Below are positions 5,886 to 6,522 of a stretch of DNA of 6,522 bases, in pieces. The translations under genes were made by a program, and so were the position numbers. The stretch comes from Acidimicrobiales bacterium (lineage in GTDB: Bacteria; Actinomycetota; Acidimicrobiia; Acidimicrobiales; Iamiaceae), in contig JAGQSI010000108.1 of assembly GCA_020439605.1 (NCBI GenBank), positions 1-6,522 of the forward strand, in the 5' to 3' direction. Numbering within the stretch: position 1 is the first letter of the stretch; every line of letters begins with the position of its first letter. A model generated the notes under the pieces. It was not told the DNA's origin and did no database searches. It saw only the letters and a program-made list of their open reading frames with translations.

Positions 5886-6522
5886 ATGGCGAGGTTCCTG
5901 TTCGTCGTTCCTCCCTTCACGGGACATATCAACCCCACGGTTGCGGTGGGAGCGGAACTGACCAGACGAGGCCATGAGGTCGCATGGACCGGGGTCGAGG
6001 GAGTAACCGAAACACTTCTAGGTCCTGGGGCCACGTTCATATCGGCGGTGGCACCAGAGGTAGCGAAGTATGTGGCGTCGGTGGGTGAACGCCGTGATGA
6101 AGCCCGCGGAGCCTCAGCGTTCAAGTTCCTAATGGAACAGGTTCTGTTGCCACTAGCGGATCACATGGTCGAAGGAGTGGACGCTGCTGTTGAGCGATTC
6201 TCTCCCGACGTGTTGGTGGCGGATCAACAGGCTCTGGCCGGAGCAGTGGTGGGTAGACGTCGGGACATGATTTGGGTTACCTCGGCCACAACTTCTGCGG
6301 AGTTGGTGGATCCACTCGCAGCGTTTCCGAAAGTGGCCGAGGCCATGCATCAGATGCGTGTGGAACTTCAGCTACGCCATGGGATCGCCCCTCAGATTGC
6401 TGCACAAGGTGATCTGCGCCTGTCCAAGCATCTTGTAGTGGCCTACACCGTTGAAGAACTCACCGGTGTGCTCGAGGGTGAAGCGGCCAAGGTGCCGGTG
6501 GTCTATGTAGGCCCAGCGGTGG
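5886..6522 (+). CDS. GT-B glycosyltransferase, GT1/MGT type, N-terminal part (3' truncated)
   Basis: An open frame from ATG 5886 runs off the window, showing 212 residues, about half of a typical 400-430-residue enzyme. It starts with the GT1 acceptor-domain pattern FLFVVPPFTGHINPTVAVGAEL; His14 in GHINP is at the position of the catalytic base in OleD-like enzymes. Next come RRGHEVAWTG (27-36), PDVLVADQQALAGAVV (about 110-125) and, at the edge, VYVGPAV, which leads into the interdomain linker. The family includes macrolide glycosyltransferases and zeaxanthin glucosyltransferase CrtX, which add an NDP-sugar to a hydroxyl or carboxyl of a lipophilic acceptor. The nucleotide-sugar-binding C-terminal domain is outside the window, so the donor is unknown. 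It starts three bases after the hydrolase stop, so it is in the same operon and probably glycosylates the polyketide product. Only a poorly spaced GGATGGA (5863-5869) precedes it. Confidence 0.88.
   Translation, partial: MARFLFVVPPFTGHINPTVAVGAELTRRGHEVAWTGVEGVTETLLGPGATFISAVAPEVAKYVASVGERRDEARGASAFKFLMEQVLLPLADHMVEGVDAAVERFSPDVLVADQQALAGAVVGRRRDMIWVTSATTSAELVDPLAAFPKVAEAMHQMRVELQLRHGIAPQIAAQGDLRLSKHLVVAYTVEELTGVLEGEAAKVPVVYVGPAV

Overview
The window is a tightly packed, single-strand (+) biosynthetic operon from a GC-rich bacterium (roughly 60% GC by eye). Family resemblance, GC-rich codon choice and a TTG start suggest an actinobacterium, possibly an uncultured or environmental one. That placement is inference; the window has no rRNA or other phylogenetic marker.

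Layout: (1) 1-193 is the 3' end of a gene whose last 63 residues look like the C-terminus of a ketoreductase (KR/SDR) domain. (2) 190-4791 is a 1533-residue iterative-type polyketide synthase with the order KS - AT - DH - Sfp-type phosphopantetheinyl transferase (PPTase). It has no ACP and no KR of its own. (3) 4784-5074 is a 96-residue free-standing acyl carrier protein with the attachment serine in an LESIEF context. (4) 5067-5882 is a 271-residue alpha/beta hydrolase with a complete Ser-Asp-His triad. (5) 5886 to the window end is the first 212 residues of a GT-B (GT1/MGT type) glycosyltransferase. Three consecutive junctions overlap (by 4, 8 and 8 bases) and the fourth has a 3-base gap, so the set is almost certainly one transcript with coupled translation. 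No stretch longer than 300 bases lacks a gene, and I see no internal promoter or terminator.

Likely joint function (inference): the KS-AT-DH-PPTase protein resembles the PUFA-synthase / heterocyst-glycolipid / enediyne branch of iterative synthases, but its parts are split over separate polypeptides. The C-terminal PPTase would convert the separate ACP to its holo form. KS and AT would extend the chain on that ACP, the KR of the upstream protein and the DH would process the beta-carbon, the hydrolase could release or edit the chain, and the glycosyltransferase could sugar-cap the product. A glycosylated long-chain polyketide or glycolipid is the best guess; no product can be read from sequence.

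The main oddities are a strong 49-base hairpin and a perfect 12-base tandem repeat, both inside the coding region of one KS-AT linker; an AT domain that keeps Ser/His but lacks the usual oxyanion-motif Gln and carboxylate-binding Arg; and two successive gene junctions built on the same ATGGCTGA overlap, with both downstream proteins starting MAEVV.
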